DNA from: Arthrobacter pullicola
GTDB lineage: Bacteria; Actinomycetota; Actinomycetes; Actinomycetales; Micrococcaceae
Reading direction: 5' to 3'
DNA length: 64,000 nucleotides
NCBI RefSeq assembly: GCF_014836875.1
Contig: NZ_JACSQC010000002.1
Location: 512,834-576,833 of the forward strand
This document shows, piece after piece, positions 24,715-33,918 of the stretch. A program made the translations under genes and the position numbers. The notes under the pieces are model-generated. The model was given only the letters and a program-made list of their open reading frames with translations, ran no database searches and had not been told where the DNA came from. The first letter of the stretch is position 1. The number at the start of each line of letters is the position of its first letter.

Positions 24715-25533
24715 ATGCGTACACGCCCCAACTACATTGCCGGTGCCGCCGCCGTCGTCTGGCTCCTGATTGTTGCGCTGCCGCTGTACGTGATGATCGC
24801 TGCCAGTGTGCAGACCCGCAGCGGCTTCAGCGCCGGCGGACCGCTGTCCTTCCCCACCAGCTTCACGCTGGAGAACTACGCCGGGGTCTTCCAGAGCGGT
24901 TTCGGGCTCTACTTCCTGAACACCCTCGTAGTGACCGGTGGGGTGGTGGGAATCGTGCTGCTGGTGGTCCCGCCGCTGGCCTATGCCATTGTGCGCAGCC
25001 AGTCCCGCACCACCACCCTGGTCTTCCGGTTTTTCCTGCTCGGGCTGGCGATTCCAGTCCAGGCGGTAATTGTTCCGATGTTCTACCTGATCAACACGGT
25101 GGGACTCTACGACACCCTGCTCGGCATCATTCTTCCCACCGCAGCGTTCGCGCTGCCCATCTGCACCCTGATTCTCTCCGGCACCATGCGGGATATCACT
25201 CCGGAGCTGTATGAGGCCATGGCTGTGGACGGGGCCGGGACCTGGCGGACGTTTGTCCGGCTGGTGCTGCCGCTGTCCAAACCCGGTCTTTCCACCATTG
25301 CGGTCTTCGCCGCGCTGCAGGGCTGGAACGGCTTCCTGCTGCCGCTGATCCTGACTCAGTCCGAATCGACCCGGGTCATCACCCTGGGCCTGTTCAACTT
25401 CCAGACCCAGTACGGAATCAATGTCCCCGGCATCCTCGCCGCCGTGATGCTCTCCATGATTCCTGTGCTGCTGGTGTACCTCTTTGCGCGCCGCGCACTA
25501 GTCCAGGGCCTGATGGGCGCTGGCGGAAAGTGA
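24715..25533 (+). CDS. Sugar ABC transporter permease 2 (MalG type)
   Basis: 272 residues with six membrane segments. EAA loop MAVDGAGTWRTFVRLVLPLSKPG near residue 170. ATG 24715 directly follows the TAG of permease 1. Completes the CUT1 membrane pair. Confidence 0.92.
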   Translation: MRTRPNYIAGAAAVVWLLIVALPLYVMIAASVQTRSGFSAGGPLSFPTSFTLENYAGVFQSGFGLYFLNTLVVTGGVVGIVLLVVPPLAYAIVRSQSRTTTLVFRFFLLGLAIPVQAVIVPMFYLINTVGLYDTLLGIILPTAAFALPICTLILSGTMRDITPELYEAMAVDGAGTWRTFVRLVLPLSKPGLSTIAVFAALQGWNGFLLPLILTQSESTRVITLGLFNFQTQYGINVPGILAAVMLSMIPVLLVYLFARRALVQGLMGAGGK

Positions 25534-25536
25534 CTC

Positions 25537-27891
25537 ATGTCTAACACCACAACCCAGCGCGTTCCCTGGCGGGACGACTCACTCACCCCGGAAGAACGGG
25601 CTGATGCTCTCCTGTCCGTGATGACCCTGGAAGAAAAAACCGCGCAGCTGATCGGCGTCTGGGTCGGAGCCTCCGCCGACGGCGCCGAAGTGGCGCCGCA
25701 CCAGCACGAAATGAACGAACCGCCGGACCTCGAGGCGCTGCTGCCGCACGGCCTGGGCCAGCTCACCCGTCCCTTCGGCACCACCCCGGTCGACGCCGGG
25801 GCCGGCGCCCTGTCTCTGATGCGCACCCAGGAGCGGATCGCGGCGTCCAACCGGTTCGGTATCCCCGCGATGGCACACGAAGAGTGCCTGGCCGGGTTCG
25901 CAGCCTGGGGCGCGACGGCGTATCCGGTGCCGCTCGCCTGGGCCGCCAGCTTTAATCCGCAGCTCGTGCGCCGCCTGGGGGCTGCCATTGGAACCGATCT
26001 GCGCCGGGTCGGCATCCACCAGGGCCTGGCACCGGTCCTGGACGTGGTGCGCGACGCCCGCTGGGGCCGGGTCGAAGAGACCCTCGGCGAGGATCCCTAC
26101 CTGGTGGGCAGCATCGGCACGGCGTACATCCGGGGCCTGGAAGGCACCGGAGTTGTCGCCACCCTGAAACACTTCGCCGGGTACTCTGCCTCCCGTGCGG
26201 GGCGGAACCTGGCCCCGGTATCCATGGGTCCACGGGAATTTGCCGACGTGGTGCTGCCGCCGTTTGAAATGGCAGTCCATGAATCCGGGGTCCGGTCGGT
26301 GATGCATGCCTACACGGATACCGACGGCGTGCCTTCCGCGGCCGACCGCTGCCTGCTGACCGGGCTGCTGCGCGAGACCTGGGGTTTCACCGGAACCGTG
26401 GTGGCCGATTACTTCGGCATCGGCTTCCTGCAGGACCTGCACGGTGTGGCCGGAACCCGTGGAGAGGCCGCTGCCGCCGCGCTCAAAGCAGGCGTGGACG
26501 TGGAACTGCCCACCGTGGATGCGTACGGCGAACACCTGCTCGCGGAGGTGGCCGGGGGCCGGATCGATCCCGGGCTTATCGATCTGGCGTGCCGCCGTGT
26601 CCTGGTGCAGAAAATCGGCCTTGGCCTGCTGGATGAGGACTGGACGCCGGTCCCCGAAGTCCTTTCGGGGACCGGCACCGATCTTGGCGCGGTCCAGGGC
26701 AGCGTGGATCTGGACCCGCTGGAGAACCGCAGCCTCGCCGCGGAGCTGGCCGAGGAGTCCGTCATCCTGCTCAGCAACAACGGGATCCTCCCGCTGCAGT
26801 CCCCCCGCCGCATCGCCGTCGTGGGTCCCAATGCTGAGAACGCCATGGCGTTTCTGGGCTGCTACTCCTTCCCCGCCCACGTCGGATCGCAGTTCCCTGA
26901 GATACCGGCGGGCATCGAGCTGCCCACTGTCGCCGCGTCGCTGCGCGCCGAGTTTCCGGACAGCGTCCTTACCCACGTTCCCGGGTGCGGAATCGACACT
27001 CCGGACAGCTCCGGCATCGAGGGCGCTGCCGCAGCGGCCCGGGAGGCCGACGTCGTCATCGCAGTCCTCGGGGACCGGGCCGGTCTCTTCGGGCGCGGCA
27101 CCAGCGGAGAGGGCTGCGACGTCGAATCCCTGGTCCTGCCAGGAGTCCAGCAGCAGCTGCTGGATGCCCTGCTCGATTCCGGCACCCCGGTGGTTGCCGT
27201 CCTGCTGACCGGGCGGCCCTACGCGCTCGGCGGAGCAGCTGACCGGGCGGCCGCCGTCGTCCAGGCGTTTTTCCCTGGTGAGGAGGGCGGGCCGGCGGTC
27301 GCCCGGGTACTGAGCGGGGCGGTCAATCCCTCGGGGCGGCTCCCGGTCAGCATTCCGGCAACCTCCGGGAACCAGCCGGCCAGCTATCTGGCGGCCCGGC
27401 TGGCCGGTCCCACCGACGTGTCCAGCATCGATCCCACACCGGCGTTCGACTTTGGCCACGGACTCAGTTTCACCCGGTTCACGTGGGATTCGTTGTCAGT
27501 GGAGTCGGCGCAGACCGGCACCGACGGGCAGGCTGCCGCCTCCCTGCGGGTGACCAATGCGGGAGACCGCGACGGCGTCGAAGTGGTCCAGCTCTACCTG
27601 CACGATCCCGTGGCCTCCGTGGTGCGGCCCGTGCAGCGGCTCATCGGCTATGCCCGGGTGCCGTTGCGGGCCGGCGAGTCGGCCCGGGTTAGCTTCACCG
27701 TTCCGGCAGACCTCGCATGCTTCACCGGGGCCAGCCTGCAGCGGCTGGTGGAACCGGGGGACCTGGAGCTGCGGTTCGGCGCTTCCAGCACGGACATCCG
27801 GCTCACGGCCCGGATCATGCTCAGTGGACCGGTACGCTCAGTGGATCACACCCGGCGCCTGCACTGCGGTGTGGATATCACTGGGATCTAG
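25537..27891 (+). CDS. Glycoside hydrolase family 3, probable beta-xylosidase
   Basis: 784 residues, without a signal peptide, so cytoplasmic. N-terminal GH3 barrel with RWGRVEETLGEDPYLVG and KHFAGY; the nucleophile is Asp291 in GTVVADYFGIGFL. The C-terminal GH3 domain (SVILLSNNGILPL, GEEGGPAVARVLSG, FGHGLSFTRF) is followed by a fibronectin-III-like domain. Releases terminal sugars from imported oligosaccharides; xylose is inferred from the neighbouring acetyl xylan esterase and xylose genes, as GH3 motifs alone do not separate xylosidase from glucosidase. ATG 25537, three bases after the permease. Confidence 0.88.
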   Translation: MSNTTTQRVPWRDDSLTPEERADALLSVMTLEEKTAQLIGVWVGASADGAEVAPHQHEMNEPPDLEALLPHGLGQLTRPFGTTPVDAGAGALSLMRTQERIAASNRFGIPAMAHEECLAGFAAWGATAYPVPLAWAASFNPQLVRRLGAAIGTDLRRVGIHQGLAPVLDVVRDARWGRVEETLGEDPYLVGSIGTAYIRGLEGTGVVATLKHFAGYSASRAGRNLAPVSMGPREFADVVLPPFEMAVHESGVRSVMHAYTDTDGVPSAADRCLLTGLLRETWGFTGTVVADYFGIGFLQDLHGVAGTRGEAAAAALKAGVDVELPTVDAYGEHLLAEVAGGRIDPGLIDLACRRVLVQKIGLGLLDEDWTPVPEVLSGTGTDLGAVQGSVDLDPLENRSLAAELAEESVILLSNNGILPLQSPRRIAVVGPNAENAMAFLGCYSFPAHVGSQFPEIPAGIELPTVAASLRAEFPDSVLTHVPGCGIDTPDSSGIEGAAAAAREADVVIAVLGDRAGLFGRGTSGEGCDVESLVLPGVQQQLLDALLDSGTPVVAVLLTGRPYALGGAADRAAAVVQAFFPGEEGGPAVARVLSGAVNPSGRLPVSIPATSGNQPASYLAARLAGPTDVSSIDPTPAFDFGHGLSFTRFTWDSLSVESAQTGTDGQAAASLRVTNAGDRDGVEVVQLYLHDPVASVVRPVQRLIGYARVPLRAGESARVSFTVPADLACFTGASLQRLVEPGDLELRFGASSTDIRLTARIMLSGPVRSVDHTRRLHCGVDITGI

Positions 27892-27900
27892 GAGGACCAC

Positions 27901-28944
27901 ATGTATTCGGATCTGCCCGTTGATCAGCTGGCCGGCTACCTGGGCAGCCAGACCGACCCGGCCGGTTTTGACGGCTTCTGGGAGGAGACCCTCGCTGAAG
28001 CCCAGAAACATCCACTGGACGTGGTGCTGGAGCCGGCCGCGTCTGCGCTGGGCACGCTCCGGGTGTGGGACGTAACCTTCAACGGTTACGGCGGCGAGAG
28101 GATCCGTGCCTGGCTGCGGGTGCCCGCCGAAGCAAGCGGTCCGCTCCCCGGAGTTGTCCAGTTTGTTGGCTACGGCGGCGGCCGGGGCGATGTCCACGAA
28201 AACCTGTTCTGGGCGTCTGCCGGGTTTGCCCATCTGCACATGGATACCCGCGGGCAGGGTGCCGACTGGAGCAGGGGCGCGACACCGGACGCTTCCGGGA
28301 GTGCCGGACCGCAGGGACCGGGTGTGATGACGCGGGGCGTCACCGACCGCCATACCTACTACTACCGGAGGCTGTATACCGATGCCGTGCGCGCCGTGGA
28401 GGCGCTGCAGTCCCTGGACCTGGTGGATTCAAGCCGGTGCGCTGCGGTTGGCGGGAGCCAGGGCGGTGCCATGGCTCTTGCTGCGGCGGCTCTCGCCCCC
28501 GGGCTGTCCGCCGTCGCCGCCTATGTGCCGTTCCTCTCCGACCTGCCCCGTGCGGTCCAGATCACAGACGCGTATCCCTACCGCGAGCTGCGCGACTATC
28601 TGGCCGTCCACCGGGGACAGCCGGAGCAGGTGATGCAGACCCTGCAGTACTTTGACGCGGTCAACTTCTCCCGGCGGGCCCGGATTCCGGCACTGTTTTC
28701 GGTGGGCCTGATGGATGAGGTGACTCCCCCGTCCACGGTGTACGCCGCGTACAACAACTACGCCGGGCCCAAGGAACTGCTCGTGTGGCCCTACAACGGT
28801 CATGAGGGCGGCGGAATTGAGGATGAGGTGGCGGCGGCTGGATTCCTGCGGCGGGTGCTGGCGGGAAATCAGGCCCCGGTGAGCCAGTCCGCGGTGAACC
28901 GGGCTCCGGAGGTCTTCGCTGGAAGTCCTGCGCCTCAGGATTAG
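27901..28944 (+). CDS. Acetyl xylan esterase (carbohydrate esterase family 7)
   Basis: 347 residues, alpha/beta hydrolase without signal peptide. The RGQG motif (MDTRGQGADWS), nucleophile Ser186 in GGSQGG, Asp272 in VGLMDEVTPPS and His301 in YNGHEGG match CE7 acetyl xylan esterase/cephalosporin-C deacetylase. Removes acetyl groups from xylo-oligosaccharides in the cytoplasm so that the GH3 enzyme can act. GGAGG lies just before ATG 27901. The stop overlaps the convergent cupin gene by a few bases. Confidence 0.93.
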   Translation: MYSDLPVDQLAGYLGSQTDPAGFDGFWEETLAEAQKHPLDVVLEPAASALGTLRVWDVTFNGYGGERIRAWLRVPAEASGPLPGVVQFVGYGGGRGDVHENLFWASAGFAHLHMDTRGQGADWSRGATPDASGSAGPQGPGVMTRGVTDRHTYYYRRLYTDAVRAVEALQSLDLVDSSRCAAVGGSQGGAMALAAAALAPGLSAVAAYVPFLSDLPRAVQITDAYPYRELRDYLAVHRGQPEQVMQTLQYFDAVNFSRRARIPALFSVGLMDEVTPPSTVYAAYNNYAGPKELLVWPYNGHEGGGIEDEVAAAGFLRRVLAGNQAPVSQSAVNRAPEVFAGSPAPQD

Positions 28945-29255
28945 GGATCCTGGGGTTTTTGCTCCTTGAGCTCAACGAAGAACACATGTGTATCCGTGCG
29001 TCCGGTGTTCTCGCCTACGTGCTCCTGGGCGGGAAGCCACTGCACGGTGCCGGACGGCAGCTCAACGTCTCGCTGCTTTTCGCCGGAGGTGAGCCTGCGT
29101 TGAAAGGCGCTGGCGGTAATCATCACGCTGTCCGGGTGCCGGTGGATGGTGGTCTTCGTCCCGGGTGAATCCCGGTACTCAAGCACGCGCACGCGGTCAT
29201 TTTCGAAGACCACCCTGTAATTCCGGGGGTTGGACTCAACGGGATCCTGCGCCAT
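28941..29255 (-). CDS. Small cupin-like protein
   Basis: 104 residues from ATG 29255 (MAQDPVESNPRNYRVVFENDRVRVLEY). The cupin pattern is visible: PGTKTTIHRHPDSVMITASAF with His residues, then a second strand pair GTVQWLPAQEHVGENTGRTDTHVFFVELKE. A frame extension further upstream overlaps repeat DNA and is not used. Function unknown; such single-domain cupins are often metal-dependent enzymes or sensors. Confidence 0.75.
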   Translation of the reverse strand: MAQDPVESNPRNYRVVFENDRVRVLEYRDSPGTKTTIHRHPDSVMITASAFQRRLTSGEKQRDVELPSGTVQWLPAQEHVGENTGRTDTHVFFVELKEQKPQDP

Positions 29256-29319
29256 AGGTGGAAGGGTATGCCTGCCGGGGGCGGCGCGGCCATAACCTGC
29301 CCTGCCGCGGCTCCCCAAC

Positions 29320-29450
29320 GTGCAGATATGGCGACCTCGCGGCGATTCAGCCCACCAGAGCTGCACACTGAGCGCAGTCACCGACCGGGCAAGTCACCAG
29401 AACTGCGCACACGACGGCAGGCAACCGGCCAAAACCCGCCATATCGGCAC
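29320..29450. repeat. Copy of the TGCAGATATGGCGAC palindromic repeat
   Basis: GTGCAGATATGGCGACCT at 29320-29337 and, about 100 bases on, the inverse CGCCATATCGGCAC at 29437-29450. Same element as at 18621 and 61364. It fills the gap between the cupin gene and a membrane-protein gene. Confidence 0.65.
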
Positions 29451-29468
29451 ACCCGCGGGCTATAACCC

Positions 29469-30053
29469 TCAGAAATCGACAGCCATTGAGAGCCCAAGCG
29501 CCGCCAGAAGCAGAACGCCCCGGACGGCGATACTCACCCGCCCAGGTTCCCGCTGCTTTTTCGCCCTCGGATTTTGGCCGGAGCTGCGGCGGCGCTTCTT
29601 CGTGGTCACAGCCCGGGCCGGCGCCTGGAACTGTGCGGTCTGATCCTGAGGCTCCCCCGGGAGAGGTTCGCCTGCCTGGCAGGTCCCTAGGTGTCTCTCC
29701 TCTGGGTGCTCCGCCACCAGCTGGGCGTCCCCTGCCCGGGCGTCCCGTGCCCGGGCATCCCGTGACTGGGCATCCTTGGGACGGGCCGGCAGAACCGGCC
29801 AGCGGATGATCAGCCCGGCAACGGCTGCTGCCAGGGCCGCCACGGAAACGGTCCACAGCGCGACCGCACCCGGGGACCCCGGGAACACCAGCCGGAGCAT
29901 AACCGCCACGAACGCGACTTCCAGCACTGCGGCCAGCAGCGAGCGCCGGCTCAGCGCGGCCAGCCAGCCGTCCGGTTTCCAAGCGGAGACTGCTGTGGAG
30001 AGGCAGGACACCGCCACTACCCCGGGGACCAGCCACTGAAGAAGTCCCGTCAC
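29469..30053 (-). CDS. Hypothetical membrane protein
   Basis: 194 residues. Four hydrophobic segments at the N-terminal half, then a hydrophilic linker with a short repeat (KDAQSRDARARDARAGDAQ), a basic stretch TTKKRRRSSGQNPRAKKQR, and a final membrane span. Not recognised. GTG start overlaps the stop of the serine hydrolase gene by three bases, so it is co-translated with it. Confidence 0.65.
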   Translation of the reverse strand: MTGLLQWLVPGVVAVSCLSTAVSAWKPDGWLAALSRRSLLAAVLEVAFVAVMLRLVFPGSPGAVALWTVSVAALAAAVAGLIIRWPVLPARPKDAQSRDARARDARAGDAQLVAEHPEERHLGTCQAGEPLPGEPQDQTAQFQAPARAVTTKKRRRSSGQNPRAKKQREPGRVSIAVRGVLLLAALGLSMAVDF

Positions 30054-31186
30054 AGCGCCCCGCGCAGCAGCTCCAGTGCTGCGTCTTCCTGACCCGAGGA
30101 AACGTTGGAGAGCAGCACCACGGCACGGCCGCCGGCCCGGTCCAGGGCCACCATGGACCAGAAGCCGCCGGTCTGCCCGTTATGCCAGGTGATGTCGGGG
30201 CCCGCGCTGCTGTCGCCGCCGCTAACGCCAGCGTCTTCTCCACTCCCGGAGGAGGTGACCCAGGCCAGTCCGTAGCTGGTGGAGTCATCGTCCTTCCACT
30301 GCGGATCCAGTGAGGCTGTACCGGGTGCCGTTCCATCCAGCTGGGCCTGGGCATAAGCTGCCAGGTCAGCGGCGGTGGACCGGATGCCGCCAGCGGGGGC
30401 CGTTCCGTTTGCTGTCCAGGCTCCTTCGCGAAGTCCGCTGGCCGACCGGCCGGTGGGGGCGCCGTCGGGCAGGTTCGCCGCCGTGACCGGTGCGTGGGTG
30501 GCCGAAAGCTGCAGCGGAGTGATCAACCGATCCTCCAGAAGGCTCTCCCAGCTTTGTCCGGTCGCCTGTGCGAGGAGCTGGCCCAGGAAGGCGTAACCGA
30601 GATTGGAGTAGGCGATGGTGCCGCGGTCATGCAGCGCCGTGTCCTGCGCCTGCTCCAGGACCTCCGCCGGAGAAGCTGTGTACGGGTCCCGGTGCAGGAA
30701 CTGTCCGGCCAGCAGCGGCTTCCAAGCCCCCGATCCCATGGCCAGTCGCGGCAGCCCGGACCGGTGGCTGGCCAGTTCCGCCAGGGTGACCGTTCCAATC
30801 TCCGCGTGTGGGTCCTTCAGCTCATCCCCCAGGATGTCCGCCACCGTGGTCTCCAGCGTGACTTCACCACGCGCTACGGCGTCGGCGAGCAGCGAAGCGG
30901 TAAAAGTTTTGCTGACTGATCCGATCTCGAATTCAGTGTGTTCGTCCGCGCCGAATCCGGCGTAGCGGACGCGGCCGCCGTCGATGTAGGCCACGGCGAC
31001 CTGGTTCGCCGGGTTTTTCAGCAGCGGCCGGATGCGTTCCGCCAGGACTGCGTCCCCGGTGATGTCGGCCGAGAGTCTGGGCCACGGCATCATGCCCAGG
31101 CCGCACACCAGGACGACGGCGGCTGCGAGTCCACCTGCCACGACCCGGGGTGTGAGTCTTCGGGATGTATCATTGGTCCGTTTCAT
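30050..31186 (-). CDS. Serine hydrolase, beta-lactamase/D-Ala-D-Ala carboxypeptidase family
   Basis: 378 residues with an N-terminal membrane anchor or signal (VVAGGLAAAVVLVCGLGMMPWP), so outside the cytoplasm. Class-C-like motifs: SxxK in IGSVSKTF, YxN in AYSNLGY, and HNG in TWHNGQTGG in place of KTG. Acts on peptidoglycan peptides, esters or beta-lactams; the substrate is unknown. ATG 31186 is one base after the upstream regulator stop; longer in-frame versions run into that gene. Confidence 0.88.
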   Translation of the reverse strand: MKRTNDTSRRLTPRVVAGGLAAAVVLVCGLGMMPWPRLSADITGDAVLAERIRPLLKNPANQVAVAYIDGGRVRYAGFGADEHTEFEIGSVSKTFTASLLADAVARGEVTLETTVADILGDELKDPHAEIGTVTLAELASHRSGLPRLAMGSGAWKPLLAGQFLHRDPYTASPAEVLEQAQDTALHDRGTIAYSNLGYAFLGQLLAQATGQSWESLLEDRLITPLQLSATHAPVTAANLPDGAPTGRSASGLREGAWTANGTAPAGGIRSTAADLAAYAQAQLDGTAPGTASLDPQWKDDDSTSYGLAWVTSSGSGEDAGVSGGDSSAGPDITWHNGQTGGFWSMVALDRAGGRAVVLLSNVSSGQEDAALELLRGAL

Positions 31187-31187
31187 G

Positions 31188-31697
31188 TCAGTTACCCCCG
31201 GCAGCAGCGGTAAGAATGGCCAACAGCGGAATGATCCGCGCCGGCGGGATTCGGTAGCGGGAGCGCGAGTGCGGAGCCAGCCAGCCGCGTGCCACCAACT
31301 GGTTGACGTGGTGATAGATCTGTCCGGAGGTGCCCGCATCGAGTTCTTCCACCAGTCCGGCGACGGTTTCAATGCCCCCGGCCACGGCTCGGAGGATGGC
31401 CAGGCGCATCGGGTTGCCCAAGGCGGCCAGGGACTCGGCGAATTGGGTCCACTCGGTGTCCAGCAGATGTGCGGTTTCCAACCCGTACTGGTATTCAAAC
31501 GGCTCCCCGGCCGGTGTTGTGGCTGTTCCCGCAAAAAGGACAACGCCGGGATCGGGATAGCGCTCCCGGATACCGTTCAGCACCCAGAAGACGTCGTCCG
31601 GGGGCTGCCGGGGATTCTCCGTCCCTGCCCCCTCAGCTTCGAGGGCCGCAACCCGCTCCTCGAGTGCCCGCAGCCGGGCGTCAGCGCTGTCATTCAT
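31188..31697 (-). CDS. ArsR-type winged-helix regulator
   Basis: 169 residues. Short N-terminal coiled coil (ADARLRALEERVAALEAE), a middle domain, then a winged helix: AALGNPMRLAILRAVAGGIETVAGLVEEL...GQIYHHVNQLVARGWL. No metal-binding Cys motif (ELCVC) is present, so it is not a classic metal sensor. First gene of an operon with the serine hydrolase and a membrane protein; probably autoregulated through the palindrome in its promoter. Confidence 0.82.
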   Translation of the reverse strand: MNDSADARLRALEERVAALEAEGAGTENPRQPPDDVFWVLNGIRERYPDPGVVLFAGTATTPAGEPFEYQYGLETAHLLDTEWTQFAESLAALGNPMRLAILRAVAGGIETVAGLVEELDAGTSGQIYHHVNQLVARGWLAPHSRSRYRIPPARIIPLLAILTAAAGGN

Positions 31698-31702
31698 GCG
31701 TC

Positions 31703-31732
31703 AAGAATTACGTAATTCTTTAATTTCTTCAA
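31703..31732 (-). promoter_or_regulatory. Promoter with overlapping palindromic operator, probably leaderless
   Basis: On the minus strand: -35 TTGAAG (31727-31732), 16-base spacer, -10 TAATTC (31705-31710). The perfect 18-bp palindrome AAGAATTACGTAATTCTT (31703-31720) covers the -10. The start codon at 31697 lies about seven bases after the -10, where transcription would begin, and no Shine-Dalgarno fits, so the message looks leaderless. Confidence 0.65.
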
Positions 31733-31770
31733 GAGTTACTGACAGGGAGTCTTCAAGGCCCGCAGACCGA

Positions 31771-31998
31771 TCACCTCCTCCGTTTGACCACCGCCCGCAC
31801 CCCGGCGAAAGCGGCTCCCCCAGCCAGGACTCCGGCCAGGACCCAGGGGGCGCCCACGACGATGGGGTCGATCCACTGATGATTCACGTCGGCCCTGCCA
31901 CGGCCGGCCCGTGAAGCGAGCCCGCCGCGGCGGAACTCGCTCAGGACGCCGGTCTCCGTGATCGGATTGTCCGGACGGAGGGTGGCAAGCGAGCGCAC
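31771..31998 (-). CDS. Hypothetical small protein or frameshifted fragment
   Basis: About 75 residues, GTG/ATG-type start at 31998. Reads LATLRPDNPITETGVLSEFRRGGL, then WIDPIVVGAPWVLAGVLAGGAAFAGVRAVVKRRR with one membrane span and a basic tail. The frame immediately upstream (RRYSEARAAHWLILLAADRVDAFGAP) looks like the same protein in another phase, so a one-base frameshift near 32000 is likely. Not recognised. Confidence 0.4.
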   Translation of the reverse strand: MRSLATLRPDNPITETGVLSEFRRGGLASRAGRGRADVNHQWIDPIVVGAPWVLAGVLAGGAAFAGVRAVVKRRR

Positions 31999-32090
31999 GT
32001 GGGGCGCCGAAGGCGTCCACCCGGTCCGCTGCCAGCAGGATCAGCCAGTGCGCGGCCCGGGCTTCGCTGTAGCGCCGGTAGGCGTAGCGG

Positions 32091-32246
32091 CGTATCCGGC
32101 ATTAGTCCGTGGTAAAGGTGCAGGTCCGAGCCGCAAATCGCCGCGAGGGTCACGCGGATGATCGCATCATTGGGATGTTCCAGGCGCGGCATGTCTTTTT
32201 CTTCAACCCGCACTTTGTACGGGCCGCGGTAAACCATTGCTTCCAC
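32091..32246 (-). pseudogene. N-terminal fragment of a zinc-dependent alcohol dehydrogenase
   Basis: 52 codons from GTG 32246 with an intact GAGGAGG. They read YRGPYKVRVEEKDMPRL, then DAIIRVTLAAICGSDLHLYHGLMPDT, which is the start of a formaldehyde-dehydrogenase-like MDR enzyme including the catalytic-zinc CGSD motif. After the Thr codon the sequence departs abruptly: the glycine-rich GHE segment and everything after are missing. A deletion has joined it to unrelated sequence. Confidence 0.7.
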
Positions 32247-32298
32247 TGGTCCTCCTCATCGGCGAGCAGATAGTAAGCAACCTTCACATGCCGGTTTC

Positions 32299-32333
32299 CC
32301 GGTGGTCAACGCCGTCCCGGCGTTGACCACCGG
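32299..32333 (-). terminator. Intrinsic-type hairpin downstream of xylB
   Basis: CCGGTGGTCAACGCCG, loop TCC, CGGCGTTGACCACCGG: sixteen perfect base pairs. Lies about 25 bases after the xylB stop on the minus strand. No strong T-run, but it is a convincing end for the xylAB transcript. Confidence 0.7.
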
Positions 32334-32356
32334 CAGCCGCCATTCCCTGCCGGGCG

Positions 32357-33763
32357 TCAGTACTGGCGCCGCACCGCCGCCCGATACCGCTCCAGCAGCT
32401 CCGGCTCCGGAGCCGCTGTGACCGTTGCCGAATCCTGGGTTTTCCAGGCGGGCCATCCGCCCGAGAGGACTGCCGCGGCCTGCCGGGCAGCGCCGTCGGC
32501 CACATATTCCCCTGGCTCGGGAACCTCCACGGGCAGTCCGAGCACGGCGGACAAGGTCTGCTGCATCGCTGCCGAGCGTGCTCCGCCGCCCACCAGAATG
32601 ACCCGCTGCGCCGCGATTCCGAGACCGGTGACTGCCTGGAAGGCGTCCGCCAGGGAACAGGCCACCCCTTCGAAGGCAGCGCGGGCCAGGTTGGCAGGAG
32701 CGTAGTTTGCCAGGGTCATTCCGTGGAGGCTGGCCTTCGCCTCCGGCAGATTGGGGGTGCGCTCCCCCTCGAAATAGGGAATCAGGGACAGTCCGCCCGC
32801 CCCGGGCTCCGCAGTCAGGGCAAGGTCCGTCAAGGCGGCCAGCTCAACGCCGAGCACAGCGGCGGTGGCATCAAATACGCGAGAGGCATTGAGGGTGCAG
32901 GCCAGCGGCAGGAAATTGCCGGTGGCATCGGCAAACCCGGCCACAAGCCCGGTCGCATCCGCCGTGGGCGCGTCGGCGACGGCGAACACCGTGCCCGAGG
33001 TGCCAACCGAGACCACAATGTCCCCCACCCCGGCGCCCACGCCCAGCGCGGCCCCGGCGTTGTCCCCGCTGCCCGGAGCAATAACGGCACCGGCCGGTGT
33101 CCGCAGTCCGGCTTCGAGCGGCCCCAGAACCACGGGCAGCACAGGGACATGGCCCAGCGTTGCTTCCAGGACTTCCGGCAGATACTCTCCCGTGGCCGGT
33201 GACCAGTAGCCGGTGCCGGACGCGTCGGAGCGGTCGGTCCGCAGCGCGGCCAGGCCGTTGGCTCCGCTCCCCGGTCCGTACCCAGCCAGCCGCCAGGACA
33301 GCCAGTCATGCGGCAGGCAGACTGCAGCTGTCCGGGCAGCGTTTTCCGGCTCGTTCTCTGCCAGCCAGCGCAGTTTCGCCGCCGTGATGGACGCGACCGG
33401 CACGGTGCCCGACGTCGCCGCCCAGTAGCGCGCCCCGTCCGGGCCGGCCTCGGCAACCAGATTTTCCGCCGCTGCCGCGGACCGGGTGTCGTTCCACAGC
33501 AGGGCGGGCCGCACTACGGCGCCGGCTGCGTCCAGGCACACCATTCCGTGCTGCTGTCCGGAGACGGCCACCGCGGCGACGTCGTCAAGTCCGCCGGCAG
33601 CGTCCGCCGCTTCATTCAGCGCCCGCCACCAGGTTTCCGGATCAACTTCCGTCCCCGGAGCGTGTCCGGCTGTTCCCTGGCGGTGCAGCGCACCGGTATC
33701 GGCGTCGCGGATCACAACTTTGCAGGACTGCGTGGAGCTGTCCACACCTGCGACAAGCGGCAT
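32357..33763 (-). CDS. xylB: Xylulokinase
   Basis: 468 residues, FGGY family. It phosphorylates D-xylulose to xylulose 5-phosphate. Features: [15 protein letters not shown] phosphate loop, [30 protein letters not shown], and C-terminal [22 protein letters not shown]. Start ATG 33763, with GGAAAGG upstream; the longer frame has no family similarity. Second gene after xylA on the minus strand, spaced by 155 bases containing a hairpin. Confidence 0.95.
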   Translation of the reverse strand: MPLVAGVDSSTQSCKVVIRDADTGALHRQGTAGHAPGTEVDPETWWRALNEAADAAGGLDDVAAVAVSGQQHGMVCLDAAGAVVRPALLWNDTRSAAAAENLVAEAGPDGARYWAATSGTVPVASITAAKLRWLAENEPENAARTAAVCLPHDWLSWRLAGYGPGSGANGLAALRTDRSDASGTGYWSPATGEYLPEVLEATLGHVPVLPVVLGPLEAGLRTPAGAVIAPGSGDNAGAALGVGAGVGDIVVSVGTSGTVFAVADAPTADATGLVAGFADATGNFLPLACTLNASRVFDATAAVLGVELAALTDLALTAEPGAGGLSLIPYFEGERTPNLPEAKASLHGMTLANYAPANLARAAFEGVACSLADAFQAVTGLGIAAQRVILVGGGARSAAMQQTLSAVLGLPVEVPEPGEYVADGAARQAAAVLSGGWPAWKTQDSATVTAAPEPELLERYRAAVRRQY

Positions 33764-33829
33764 AACTGGCCTTTCCGGTGAGGCACGGGCATCGGTACCC
33801 AAAACCTTGGCTGGTAATGAACGACGGGT

Positions 33830-33858
33830 GCCCAGCCGCCCGTGCGGGGCGGCTGGGC
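33830..33858 (-). terminator. Intercistronic hairpin between xylA and xylB
   Basis: GCCCAGCCGCC, seven-base loop, GGCGGCTGGGC: eleven base pairs without T-run. Probably a processing or attenuation point giving more xylA than xylB message. Confidence 0.5.
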
Positions 33859-33918
33859 TGTCCCGCACGACGACGGCGCTCCCCGGACTGCAGCGGCGGG
33901 AGCCGTCCCGCGGGTGGG

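Noticed and set aside
25579-27459. Long open frame antisense to the GH3 gene (over 600 codons)
   Set aside because: Typical high-GC shadow: no recognisable domain, Gly/Arg/Gln-rich, fully opposite a well-defined GH3 enzyme.
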